From Streptomyces sp. NBC_00224 (GTDB taxonomy: Bacteria; Actinomycetota; Actinomycetes; Streptomycetales; Streptomycetaceae): a stretch of 64,000 nucleotides of DNA. The position numbers and the translations under genes are program-made. The notes under the pieces were generated by a model. That model did no database searches. It was not told the origin of the DNA and worked only from the letters and a program-made list of their open reading frames with translations. Numbering within the stretch: the first letter of the stretch is position 1; every line of letters begins with the position of its first letter. The stretch lies in assembly GCF_041435195.1 (NCBI RefSeq), contig NZ_CP108106.1, positions 124,001-188,000 on the forward strand, in the 5' to 3' direction. Positions 36,188 to 45,589 of this stretch are shown one piece after another.

Positions 36188-36853
36188 CTAGTTTAACGAT
36201 TGCGGGGGCTGCCTGTCGGACTCATTCGCTTGGGGTAGTCGCCTCATCTCCTGGACCAAGGTTGCGCAGCTCTCGACATAGCTCTCGACGGTAGACACGC
36301 TCAAATCGGACTTGGCCCTTGCTAGGTGGGCCATTCTCCGCAGCTCCGTATAGAGGCCAGCGCTTAGTCCCGTCAAACCGCGTTCTACCAACTCTGCTTC
36401 TGGGCGCCACACTTCGCCACCGGCAAGGCGCGGCAGTTCTTCTCCCAGCACCTCCGCCGCGACTGTCTGCACATAGGACCACGCGAGCGCCATCCCTGCG
36501 ATGGGATTCGTCGCAGCCAACTCGCGCGCCTGCGCCAAGACGTCGGGAGGACTCTCCTCTTCCTTGCGCCCTCGATGAGGTTCCTCGGGCAGCCGGCCGC
36601 TCGTGCCAGAGTCCGACCCACCAAGTTGCGTTTCCTGTTCCTCCCTGACTTTCCTCGTAAGGTCAGCGCGCCCCTTGTTGGCCTGATTGAATGCCATGCG
36701 AGCGCCAAAGCCTTCGAATGATTCAAGCCGAGTCAATAGTCCCCCGATCTGTTTTCGAAAGATCCAGACAGCCGCAACAATAAGTGCTGGCCAAATTACG
36801 GCTTGCACATATTGCAACACCACGTTGGCTGTGCCCATATACCTAGCGTGCAT
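36188..36853 (-). CDS. Membrane-anchored hypothetical protein
   Basis: A 221-aa protein. An N-terminal transmembrane helix (LQYVQAVIWPALIVAAVWIF) is followed by an FRKQI and FGARMAF segment, a charged linker around residues 70-110 and a helical C-terminal domain with NPIAGMALAWSYVQTVAAEVLG and YTELRRMAHLARA. The family is not recognised. ATG at 36853 is chosen, with GGAAGG just upstream; the upstream in-frame sequence is unlikely to be coding. It is divergent from the phage terminase-like gene 47 bp away. Confidence 0.68.
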   Translation of the reverse strand: MHARYMGTANVVLQYVQAVIWPALIVAAVWIFRKQIGGLLTRLESFEGFGARMAFNQANKGRADLTRKVREEQETQLGGSDSGTSGRLPEEPHRGRKEEESPPDVLAQARELAATNPIAGMALAWSYVQTVAAEVLGEELPRLAGGEVWRPEAELVERGLTGLSAGLYTELRRMAHLARAKSDLSVSTVESYVESCATLVQEMRRLPQANESDRQPPQSLN

Positions 36854-36900
36854 CCGGCCTTCCGAATTCGCCTGTTGACCGACACGCCGGAGGTGAGGCC

Positions 36901-37665
36901 ATGGCTGGGCCGATCCGTGAACTGGATCGCAACCGCGTCCGTGAGCTGCATGCCGAGGGCAAGTCACGCAACGAGATCGCCCGCACGATCAAGCGCAGCG
37001 CGGCGACCATCTCAAAAATCGCCGGCGAACTGGGCCTCTCATTCAGCGGGGGTGCCCGGGTAGCCGCGGCCATGGAGGCTCGACGAGCCGACGCTGCCGT
37101 GCGACGCGAGCTGCTTGCCGACGAAGCACTCGACGGCTCGCTAGGACAGGTCGCCAAGGCCACCGTCGCCGAGACGGCCCGCGAGGCCCGCGACCATGCC
37201 ACCGCCGCCCGCGCGCTCACCGAGGTGCACGCCAAGGTCGCCGAGCTCGCCCGACCCACCAGTACCGGCCGCGCCGGGGGAATGCTCGACCGCCTCGCCG
37301 CGCCCTGCTCGGGCCACCGGGAGGTGATGCGGACAGGGGGTGATCACCTCGACCCCGTCCTTATCCGACAAGCAACTGTGCTCGATCCGCGAGACGACCG
37401 CTCGCATCAACCTTTGGCACCGCAGCGTGCGCAGCGGGAAGACCATCGCGTCCTTGCTGCGCTTCCTGTTCGCGGTGCGCCGAACGCCGGCCTCTGGGCT
37501 GCTGTTGATCGTGGGCCGCTCGTTCGCGACGATCGAGCGCAACGTCATCGAACCGCTTCAAGACCCGCTGTTGTTCGCGGGCACGGCGGCCGAGGTTCAC
37601 CACACCCGGGGCGCGACCACCGCCGTCATCCACGGGCGCACCGTGCACCTGATCGGGGCGAGTGA
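36901..37665 (+). CDS. Phage helix-turn-helix (small terminase-like), frameshifted end
   Basis: The first 140 residues form a helix-turn-helix protein of actinophage type, probably a small terminase: GPIRELDRNRVRELHAEGKS, NEIARTIKRSAATISKIAGE. The start has a strong GGAGG site. The natural end is expected at about 37343, where the next gene start GTGA overlaps a TGA. In this sequence the TGA is one base out of frame after a run of five Gs (37336-37340), so the frame continues another 110 Arg-rich codons through the terminase gene. One extra G would restore the normal 4-bp gene overlap. Confidence 0.7.
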   Translation: MAGPIRELDRNRVRELHAEGKSRNEIARTIKRSAATISKIAGELGLSFSGGARVAAAMEARRADAAVRRELLADEALDGSLGQVAKATVAETAREARDHATAARALTEVHAKVAELARPTSTGRAGGMLDRLAAPCSGHREVMRTGGDHLDPVLIRQATVLDPRDDRSHQPLAPQRAQREDHRVLAALPVRGAPNAGLWAAVDRGPLVRDDRAQRHRTASRPAVVRGHGGRGSPHPGRDHRRHPRAHRAPDRGE

Positions 37666-38500
37666 CGCCCGGTCCGAGGGCAGGCTGCGTGGTCTGACCG
37701 CGTTCGTCGCCTACGCAGACGAGGTGACACTGCTGCGCCACGAGCCGGGCCGCATTCTGCACGGCCTCTACCAGGGAAGCCCGGACCGGCTCGGCACCCG
37801 GGTGCCCCTGACCGAGCATCCCGAGGCTGCCGTCTCGGCTGGCTCGCTTGGCCCCGAGGGCGACGCGATCGAGACCGGCATACCCGAGCTGACCGCCGCC
37901 TACGTCCCCAACATCCGCCCCAACCGCAGGCACCGCGGTTCGCCGTTCGGCCGCTCCGACTACGCCGCACCGCTCCATGACCTCATGGACGCGCTCGACG
38001 AGACATGGTCAAGCTGGATTCGCGATATCCGCCTCGCCCGTGGCCGGCTCATCGTGCCGGCCGGGTACCTGCGCGACCAAGGACCCGGCCGGGTCGCGAC
38101 GTTCGACGACGACCGGGAGATCTGGCAGACCCTGAACATCCCGCCGACCGAGTCGGCCGGAACGGGGATCACCCTGTCGCAGTTCGCGATCAGGGTCGCC
38201 GAACACCAGTCGACAGCCGATGCGATCGTGCAGCAGGCCGTACGCTCGGCCGGTTACTCCGCGGGCCTTGTCCCCGAGCGGCCCCGGGTGAGCTTCGGCG
38301 ACTCGGTCAGCGAGGACCCGGCGAGCACCGCCCAGACCCTCTCCCTGCTGCAACAGGCGCAGGCCGTGAGCACCGACACCAAGGTGCGCACTCTGCATCC
38401 CGACTGGGATGACACGGCCGTGCGAGAGGAGGTCGATCGCATTCTCACCGAGACCGGCCAAGCCGCCCCAGACCCGATGCAGCTCGGCGCCCTCCCCTGA
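37340..38500 (+). pseudogene. In-frame terminase-portal chimera
   Basis: A 386-aa frame whose two halves come from different phage genes. Residues 1-132 are the N terminus of a large terminase ATPase: SLSDKQLCSIRE, Walker A SVRSGKT (29-35) and Walker B region AFVAYADEVTLL. From about residue 138, HGLYQGSPDRLGTRVPLTEH onward, the sequence is the C-terminal half of a phage portal protein, with VPNIRPNRR, SPFGRSDY and DPASTAQTL. The nuclease half of terminase and the front of portal are deleted at about 37735-37755. The frame is open throughout, but neither activity should survive. Confidence 0.75.
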
Positions 38501-38520
38501 CACGGCCGCCGACCTAGTGG

Positions 38521-38655
38521 TTAGAAGAGCCGCCGAAAGAGCCGCTCCGCCCGCGCTCTGACGTCAGGGTCAGGATGCGCGAGCGCCACCGCGAGGAGAA
38601 GCACGACGACGAGTAAGGGCCCGGAAGCAGCGAATGCCTGCGTCAATTCGTTCAT
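38521..38655 (-). CDS. Small Streptomyces membrane peptide, 44 aa
   Basis: A short frame, MNELTQAFAASGPLLVVVLL, continuing AVALAHPDPDVRARAERLFR and ending RLF. One transmembrane helix is followed by a basic amphipathic tail. The HPDPDVRARAE motif is familiar from small Streptomyces phage- or plasmid-associated peptides. No strong ribosome binding site is seen before the ATG, so translation may be weak. It lies on the strand opposite to the phage genes, between the portal chimera and the minor head gene. Confidence 0.5.
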   Translation of the reverse strand: MNELTQAFAASGPLLVVVLLLAVALAHPDPDVRARAERLFRRLF

Positions 38656-38890
38656 GGCCGAGGAGATTACGCGAGCCTCCACCGAGGCGCCCGCACCGGA
38701 TTAACCCTTAAACGTTGCCTATTCCGTTTTCGCTATGTAACATTAAAAGGGTCACGCCGCCATAGCCGCAGGTCAGGTGACCAAGAGCCGCAATCACCGG
38801 CGTACCCCCAAAGGGGGCCCGTCCACTCAGGCAGCGCACTCCCGTGATGCACATCACGCGAAATTCCTTTTACTCATCTCCGAGTTTTTC

Positions 38891-38909
38891 GACATTTACT
38901 CGAAATGTC
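38891..38909. promoter_or_regulatory. GACATTT/AAATGTC hairpin before minor head gene
   Basis: A perfect 7-bp inverted repeat with a 5-nt loop (ACTCG) ends 15 bp before the chosen GTG start and directly before its G-rich ribosome binding site. It could be an operator, or an RNA hairpin affecting translation. The surrounding 200 bp are unusually AT-rich for this window. Confidence 0.4.
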
Positions 38910-38923
38910 CTTGGGGGGTGGGC

Positions 38924-41192
38924 GTGCCTATTCACCAGGGAGTGGTCGAGGATCTGTCGGCCGGAGTCCGTGACCTGTACGCGGATGCCGAGCAGCGTCT
39001 GCTCGGCCTCGTGGCAAGGCAGCTCGCCGACGGCTACGAGGCCCCGGGCTGGGCCACAGCCAAACTGCGCGAAGTTCAGGCCCTGCGCCGGGGCGCGCAG
39101 GGGGTTGTCGACGCACTCGGCACGGCTATGCGGCTGGACGTGTTCGACGCGGTCGCCGAGGCGTACAACACCGGCACCCGCTCCGGTCTCGCCGAGCTCG
39201 GCGCGCTGCACGACGACGACCTGCGCCGCATCGCGGAGGTGACGCCGAACACGAGGGCGGTCGACCGGCTCGCACAGGAAACGGTCGACCTCCTCACGCA
39301 GACGCACCGCGGAATCCTGCGGGGCGTCGAGGACGGATACCGGCAGGCCATAGCCGAAGTAGCCGCAACACCGCTCCTCGGCATCGACACCCGCAGACAG
39401 GCAACCCAACGCGCGATGGAGAGATTCAGCGACCGCGGGCTGCGCACGTCCACCGACCGGGCCGGCCGCTCGTGGCAGATGACCTCTTACGCCGAGATGT
39501 CCACCCGCACCGCCGTCGGCCGCGCTGCCGTCGAGGGACACGGAGACCGGCTGCGCGCGGCCGGCCTCGACCTCGTGATCGTGTCCAACGCTCCCCATAA
39601 CTGCCCGTTGTCCGACCCGTTCGAGGGCAAGGTACTGAGCCTGTCGGGGCCCGACGGGCACCGCACAGTCGAGGCCGAGCACGCCACCATCGACGGCAAG
39701 CTTGTGCGCGTGGACATCCACGGCAGCGTCAACGAGGCACGCCGCCGGGGCTTCCAGCATCCCAACTGCCGCCACAGCCTCTCGGCCTACCTCCCGGGGT
39801 CACCCGGGCGCCGGTCGAGCACTCCGAGGACCCCAACGGCTACGAAGCATCGCAGCGGCAGCGCGCGATCGAGCGCGGCATCAGGAAATGGAAGAACCGC
39901 AGCGCCGCCGCCGTCACCCCCGAGGCCAAACGCGCGGCCGAGGCGCGCGTGCGGCAGTGGCAGGCCAAGCAGCGCGAACGCCTGCGCCAGCACCCCGAGT
40001 TGATCCGCCGCCGCGAGCGCGAGCAGATCGGCGCCGGCAACCTCCCTCCCAACGGGGGCACAGCCGGACGTACCGGCTCGCCAATCGGCCCGGGGTCGGA
40101 CCCGTTCGAGGCCGCACGCGTGCGCTCCGGCGACGCGCGCACCCTGCCCGAGATGAGCGAGGCGCAGCTCGGCGCCGCCATCCGGCCCGGGGTCCTCGAT
40201 CAGCGCGACCTTAACCGCATACGTGCTGAGGGCGACCGGCGCGATGGGCAGATGCTGCTCGGCCGCATCCGCCCGAACGGCAAACTCGCCACGCGTCTCA
40301 CGGATTTCAGCGATGACGAGCTCGCCCGCTTCTCGGGGCACCTGGGCGACGAGGACATGCTGCAGGTCATGGCGGAGATGGACCGCCGCGACGTCGACGC
40401 AGCCCTGCCCGGCATCCGGCGCGACCTCGTCGGCCTGTCCGAGCACGACCTCGCCGACCGGGCCAGGCACGTGGCGGACGACCGCGACGCGATCGGCGCC
40501 GAAACGCACCGCCGCCGTCTGCTCGCCGATCTGTTCCCCGCCGGGCGCCTCGCCGCCGACCTGTCCGCGATCGGCGACGACGTGCTCGTGTGGGGCGTGC
40601 GGTACGCCGCCCCCGAGGACGCCGCCCGGATCACCGCCGAAATCGACCGCCGCTATCCCGCCCCGCCGCCGGCGGCCGCGACCGGGGCCACGGTCGCCGA
40701 CACGCTCGCCAACCGGGCCGCGCTCGATCAGGCGATGCGGCCGGTCGCCCTCGATGCCCCGCCGCCGGCCGATCCCGACGAGTGGGGCGCCTACGGCCGC
40801 GACATCGAGAAAGGCCCGGACGGCACCGAGCCGAACGCTGGGCGTACGAGAAGGAGCTCGCCGAGCGCCAGGGGCAGACTGCGTACACCCGCGAGGAGAT
40901 ACGCGAGATGTACCGCGAACACGTCTATTTGCAGTGGCTCGCCGCCGAGGACTACACCCGCGGGCACATGCTCACCAAGCAGGCCGAGGCCACCGGTGTC
41001 GACCCCGAGTCGCTGTTCTCCGGGCCCGCGCACGTCGCCTACGCCCGTGCCTCCGAGGACCTGATCAGGTTCTGGGAGGACGAGAGCCCGCGCGTCACCC
41101 TCGCCGAGTTCACCGAACAGATATCCGGCCTGCGCACCAAGGAGGCCGAGACCGCCCGCCACTCGCGCGAGAACCAGCGCCGCAAGTTCTGA
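38924..41192 (+). pseudogene. Phage minor head protein gene with two frameshifts
   Basis: Three frames read in succession give one actinophage minor capsid (MuF-type) protein of about 755 aa. Part 1 (to about 39796) has the LSAGVRDLYADAEQRLLG region and the C-terminal SNAPHNCPLSDPFEGKVL and HPNCRHSLSAYLPG motifs. Part 2 (from 39799) reads GVTRAPVEHSEDPNGYEASQ and the basic WKNRSAAAVTPEAKRAAEAR helix, then a long helical repeat region. Part 3 (from 40833) is RWAYEKELAERQGQTAYTRE to the stop. Both breaks are explained by loss of one base in a G run (39796-39799) and a C run (40831-40832). A start at 38777 would add an unrelated N terminus. Confidence 0.75.
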
Positions 41193-41204
41193 CCGGGGGT
41201 GATC

Positions 41205-41372
41205 GTGGGATTCCGCGAGGACACCGTGCGCGCCCGCCAGGCCGGATACACCGCCGCTCGCGCGGGCCGGCCGCTGACCGACTGCCCGCACAGCGCCGAC
41301 TCCTTGCTGCGCCTCGCGTGGGTCCGGGGATACAAGGCAGCCCACCCGCCCTCGGTTGAAGTCACCGACTAA
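41205..41372 (+). CDS. Rmf/CrpP-fold phage protein, 55 aa
   Basis: A small protein beginning VGFREDTVRARQAGYTAARA and containing LTDCPHSADSLLRLAWVRGY. This is the pattern of the Rmf/CrpP-fold proteins common in actinophage structural regions; the name comes from ribosome modulation factor, but the phage members have no proven role. It follows the minor head gene with 12 bp between. A GTG two codons upstream (41199) is also possible. Confidence 0.7.
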   Translation: MGFREDTVRARQAGYTAARAGRPLTDCPHSADSLLRLAWVRGYKAAHPPSVEVTD

Positions 41373-41382
41373 CCCTTTGGCT

Positions 41383-42024
41383 TCACTTCAGACAAGCTCC
41401 GGATTTACGGATTGCGGCTACGAAATTCCTTCCGAGCTCGCCCTCTTTAGAGTTAAGAGTCTGACATAGCCGTTCGTCACGGAACGCATTATAGATGGAC
41501 TGACTCCATGCGGCCCAGTCATCACATTCCTCTGTATCTTCCCGAGAGCCACGCAGGATTAAATGCCCGTCATCCGGGAAACAGCGCACAAGACCCGGAA
41601 GGGTCGCGTACGCATAATCCCAGTAAGTCAGATTCCACTTGAAGCTCGATTTCATCCGCTGCCGCTCCGCCGGATCCTTAACATCCTCAAACGGAACATC
41701 CCCGTTGATATAGAGATTCAGCTTTGCATTTTCCGCCGAGAGTAGGACCTCGTCCTGATTGAGGGACTGCTGATATAGCCCATCCAGCCTGGCCGCTGAG
41801 ACCTGATTTGCAGCCTCTTTCGCCTGGCTCATGGTGGCCACGGTTTGAAAGGACACGAAGACTAGGGTGGCGAGCGCCAGGGCAGCCAGAACTATCTCCA
41901 GAATAAACCTGCGCCGCTCAAGGGGTGCCATTGGCGGAATTACCACAGGGGTTGGCTGAGGAGTGGGAGCGCTCGGCGGGTTGGGGGCAGGGGATCCCGA
42001 AGAGGGCGAGACGCTACCTGCCAT
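41383..42024 (-). CDS. Membrane-anchored hypothetical protein
   Basis: A 213-aa protein. A Pro/Ser-rich cytoplasmic N terminus (residues 1-35) leads to a transmembrane helix (IVLAALALATLVFVSFQTVA), a short coiled coil (MSQAKEAANQVSAARLDGLY) and a globular C-terminal domain with three cysteines (VRCF, EECDD, RLCQ) plus GACLK. The family is not recognised. It sits on the opposite strand inside the phage module, like the reverse genes at 34.8 and 36.2 kb, and has lower GC than its neighbours, suggesting a cargo (moron) gene. Confidence 0.68.
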   Translation of the reverse strand: MAGSVSPSSGSPAPNPPSAPTPQPTPVVIPPMAPLERRRFILEIVLAALALATLVFVSFQTVATMSQAKEAANQVSAARLDGLYQQSLNQDEVLLSAENAKLNLYINGDVPFEDVKDPAERQRMKSSFKWNLTYWDYAYATLPGLVRCFPDDGHLILRGSREDTEECDDWAAWSQSIYNAFRDERLCQTLNSKEGELGRNFVAAIRKSGACLK

Positions 42025-42221
42025 ACTCCCCACCCTTCCCGAATTCTCGGGCCGCGCAGAACTTCCTGCCCCCTGCTCGCGTGTCCCACCATATCCGCGC
42101 AGACAGCGACACGGAAGAGGGAGGCCACATAGAACGTTCGTCCATTAAATCAAGTCACACGACTCCTCTTACATCTCTCTTTTCTCGTCACTTTTCCATT
42201 CGGAACGAGGCATTCAACGCC

Positions 42222-42925
42222 ATGCCAGATACCTGCGTCGTCGACTCTTTGCCGATCCACACTCGCACGGGCGATACCGCTCTCGGATTCCGGCGCGATG
42301 GCCGCCCGATCTGGCCGATCAGGGGCGGTTCCGGGGAGAGGGCGACCCGGGCGGCCCAGCGTCACCCAATGAGCAGGCCCAGCCGCCCAGCGCACCGGCC
42401 ACGCGCACCCCGTCGGCCCCGGATCCAACGGCCGAGCAGCAACTCGCCGACGCCACAGCCCGCGCCGAGCAGGCCGCCGCCGAGCTCGACGAGCTGCGCC
42501 CCGCCCTGGACGCGGTCACCAAGGCGCTCAGCCCGAACGGCGCCGAGCCCGAGCAGGACCCCGCCGCACTAGCCGCCGCAGTTGCGGAGCGCGACCGGCT
42601 GCTGAGCGAACATGCGTCCGAGCTGCGGACCGCGCGCGTCGAGCTCGCCGTCGCCCGCGCCGCCGCCGACCAGGGCGCGCGCGGCGACCGTCTGCTCAAC
42701 TCGCGGTCTTTCCTCGCCTCGGTCGCCGGCTTCGACCTGGTCGACAAGGAATTCGGCGACAAGCTTGCCGCTGCGATCAAGGCGGCCGTCGACGCCGACC
42801 CCGACCTGTACCGAGCGGTCCCGACGGGCCCGGCGCGCGGCGGCGCCGAGTTCCACGGCGCCCCAGCGGGCGAGCGGCGCCCCGCCACCCTGCATGACGC
42901 CATCGCCGCCCGCCTCGGCGGCTGA
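42222..42925 (+). pseudogene. Phage scaffold-like gene with one frameshift
   Basis: The ATG frame reads THTRTG-like LPIHTRTGDTALGFRRDGRP followed by IWPIRGGSGE, a typical start of actinophage scaffolding or capsid-assembly proteins. At 42338-42343 the coding frame changes; downstream reads EQQLADATARAEQAAAELDE, LAAAVAERDRLLSEHASELR and SFLASVAGFDLVDKEFGDKL to TGA at 42925, a helical scaffold. The second part has no start codon of its own. One base missing in the G run at 42340-42342 explains the break. About 234 residues would be restored. Confidence 0.7.
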
Positions 42926-42954
42926 CCCACTTCTTTCTGACTGGAGATCCGCCT

Positions 42955-43224
42955 ATCGCAATCACGCTGGCCGACGCCCGGCTCAACACGCAGGACGACA
43001 TCGACCTGACCGTGATCGATGAGTTTCGCAAGTCGTCGTGGCTGCTCGACAACCTCACCGCCGGCGTGCACATCCTGCTCGGCTCGCTCTGGTCGGGTGT
43101 ACTGATCGCATGCGCCCGGGCCTTCCGCGCCGGCCTTCAACGGCCCTCAGCGCGCAGGATCCTCGACCGGATCAGCGGCACCGTCATCGCCGGCTTCGGC
43201 ATCCGCCTCACCCTCGGCAACTGA
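42955..43224 (+). pseudogene. Major capsid N-terminus fused to LysE C-terminus
   Basis: Residues 2-37 (AITLADARLNTQDDIDLTVI, then DEFRKSSWLLDNLT) are the N terminus of an actinophage major capsid protein. From about 43066 the same frame continues as the C terminus of a LysE-family exporter (GVHILLGSLWSGVLIACARA; RILDRISGTVIAGFGIRL). The expected ATG is ATC at 42955, although GGAG lies at the right distance before it, so the start codon is lost. The join is the right-hand deletion boundary of the phage module with chromosomal DNA. Confidence 0.75.
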
Positions 43225-43826
43225 TCACCACCACGTCCCGGGGGAACACGACCACACCACGGACACCACCACGAGACCGGTCCGCCAACAGCAGGCCGGC
43301 AGACCAGGCGGCTGGCCGGGGGCCGAAGCGGTGGGCGGCAACGGCCTCGCGGGAGACGGAGCGGCCGCCCGCCCAGCCCGGCCGCGACGGCACGCAGCGA
43401 ACTTCACCGGCCGCAGCTGGCTCACTGACCGGGCTCTACCCTGCCGCCGATCCATTCAAGGGACTTCCTCCACAGGCGTGTTGGGCTGCCGTCAAGGAGT
43501 CGGCGGACGATCAGCCGGATCCGCAACCGCCTGGCCGGCCCCCTGAGGGGTCGGCCCCCTCGCTGCGGCCGGCCAGCACGGATCCGGTGGCGAGCCGGGG
43601 GCCGCCCCCGTCGATGACTGTGGCTGCCGGGTGGGCGACGTCCGGTGCCGCGGCGAGGAGATGAGCGAGACGGGTCCGTGGTGCAGAACGGAAACCGGCC
43701 TGCGGCGCACGGTGCAGGGGCGGAAACAAAACGCCGCTTCCTGTGCACAGGCGACAGACCAACCACCCCAGATGGTGCACCGGGACCATACCTGAAGCAC
43801 CACCGGGGCTCCTAGCGTTGCCGACC
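43225..43826. other. No gene recognised
   Basis: About 600 bp between the capsid-LysE chimera and the next forward gene. Long overlapping open frames are present on both strands, but all are Arg/Pro/Gly-rich with no domain and no good ribosome binding site. Confidence 0.5.
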
Positions 43827-45395
43827 ATGACAGGCCAGCTGACCTGGACCCACACCCCATCAAAATCCCGGAACACCACCCCGCACCCCCCTGCCCGCGG
43901 CAGCGGGCTGACCACTTCACCCCAAGCCTCGACAGCCGCCCCCACCAGCGAGGACCAGCGCCTGCGGCCCCCGCCCACCCGACGGGGACCGCTCAACGCT
44001 CACCGGCGTACCAGGCCCGCTGATCTGCTCGAACCGCTGGGCCCGTTGTCCCCGCGCATCCACCAGCTCCTGACCGAAGGTGACCGGCACGGCACCTACA
44101 CCAACGCTTCCCTCCAGCGCGGCGGCCACAACAGCGCGGCCTCCGACCACGCCTGGGCCCTCACACGTGCTGTGGCAGCGGGTGCGGTGCAGGCGGGCTG
44201 GAGCCGCGCCGCGTTCGTCCAAGTCCTCCTGGACGGCCCCTACCCAGCCGGACAAGCCGCCCGCGCACTCCAGCACCGGCGTGGTTACGACAAGGCTGTC
44301 GCCTGGCTGCACCGGGCCTTCGACGGCGCCCGCCACTACCTCCAGACCCGTGACCCGCTGTGTGGCCGGCAGGACTTCCACGCCGCCCTCGCCGCCTACC
44401 GCACCCGCATCGAACGCACACCCTGGCCAGGCACCGCCGCCAAAACCGACCTGCGCAACCTGATCGCCCGCCTCGACATCTGCACCCGTACAGGAGGCTG
44501 GGACCACACCGTCTCCGAACGCGACCTCTCCGAACGCATGGGCTGCGCCCGCACCACCACCCACCGCTCCAACCAACGCCTCCTCCGTGCACGGCTGCTC
44601 CGCCAGCTCGACCACGGCACCCCCACCGAAGGCGCCCGCTGGATGCTCCTGCCCCCCACCGGCACCGGCCCCCTCAACCTGTCCCACGGTGAGTCCACCC
44701 CCCAACGGCCCCAGGCTGGGGGGGCCATGAGTGGACCCACCATGAGACACACCCACCACAACACACACCACAACACCGAGGGTGACGCCGACCTCGACTC
44801 ACACACTGCCGCGCGATTGATGGGCCTGGATGCCTTCGCCCACCGCGGGCTCAGCTCCAGCGGACTCGCCATCCTCGCCGCACTCGCCGAACACGACGGA
44901 CAAACCCTCACCGAACTCCAGGCATCCGCCTCCATCTCCCGCGCCACCACCTACCGCCAACTCACCACACTCACCCACCTCGGCCTCACCCAACGCGAAG
45001 GGGAACTCCTGCACTTGGCTCCCGCAGCGCTCGCCGGAACAGGCCAGCCCGGCCCCCACTGCGAACAGCCCACCACCGACTGGAGCGACGTGGCAAAGCG
45101 TCTGGGCGTCCACGGCATAGGTGAACGCAGACGACAACACCACCACACTGAACGCGCACGATGGCACCACACGCGACGACTACTGGCAGCCCGGAACAGA
45201 CGAACGCAACCACCGCCCCATCCGATGCCACCGGTTCACTTCACACAAGCAGCCAACACCACACACGCCGCTCCCACAGCACCAGAACATCCCACGCCTC
45301 CAGAACACATCCCCCACAGCCCCCACCATCAGAGAGCCCCCTCTCCAACGCCATCCACGCACACAGAACCCGCGCACCGCTCACCCGTCCCCTAG
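43827..45395 (+). CDS. Two-HTH DNA-binding protein
   Basis: A 522-aa basic protein. An N-terminal helical region (LSPRIHQLLTEGDRHGTYTN to HRAFDGARHYL) resembles the helical domain attached to plasmid primases and replication helpers. It is followed by a winged-helix segment (VSERDLSERMGCARTTTHRS) and a second MarR-like one (TLTELQASASISRATTYRQL). The last 90 residues are Pro/His-rich and probably disordered. It could be a plasmid-type replication accessory protein or a regulator. The start is uncertain: ATG at 43827 lacks a clear site and the frame is open from 43743. Confidence 0.6.
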   Translation: MTGQLTWTHTPSKSRNTTPHPPARGSGLTTSPQASTAAPTSEDQRLRPPPTRRGPLNAHRRTRPADLLEPLGPLSPRIHQLLTEGDRHGTYTNASLQRGGHNSAASDHAWALTRAVAAGAVQAGWSRAAFVQVLLDGPYPAGQAARALQHRRGYDKAVAWLHRAFDGARHYLQTRDPLCGRQDFHAALAAYRTRIERTPWPGTAAKTDLRNLIARLDICTRTGGWDHTVSERDLSERMGCARTTTHRSNQRLLRARLLRQLDHGTPTEGARWMLLPPTGTGPLNLSHGESTPQRPQAGGAMSGPTMRHTHHNTHHNTEGDADLDSHTAARLMGLDAFAHRGLSSSGLAILAALAEHDGQTLTELQASASISRATTYRQLTTLTHLGLTQREGELLHLAPAALAGTGQPGPHCEQPTTDWSDVAKRLGVHGIGERRRQHHHTERARWHHTRRLLAARNRRTQPPPHPMPPVHFTQAANTTHAAPTAPEHPTPPEHIPHSPHHQRAPSPTPSTHTEPAHRSPVP

Positions 45396-45589
45396 GGACC
45401 AGAAGCTGAGGAGGCCTTCGGGGCGGGGCGAACGCACAGCCGGGCAGACCATCCCCGCCAACCTGTGCAACAGCCGCGAAGAAGTCAGACGGCCCCCGGC
45501 GCCCTGTCCCGGCCGACGCCCCCGACTCCGCCCGCGCACTGCCTCAGCAGCGAACCACTCACGACAGGCGATCGGTGTGTCAGTCATTC

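Noticed and set aside
38777-38923. Upstream GTG start for the minor head protein
   Set aside because: The added 49 residues are unlike the family, cover the AT-rich hairpin region, and the GTG at 38924 has a G-rich site directly upstream.
36901-43224. Functional phage-like particle or tailocin
   Set aside because: Only head-module genes are present and nearly all are truncated, fused or frameshifted; no tail, sheath or lysis genes are seen.
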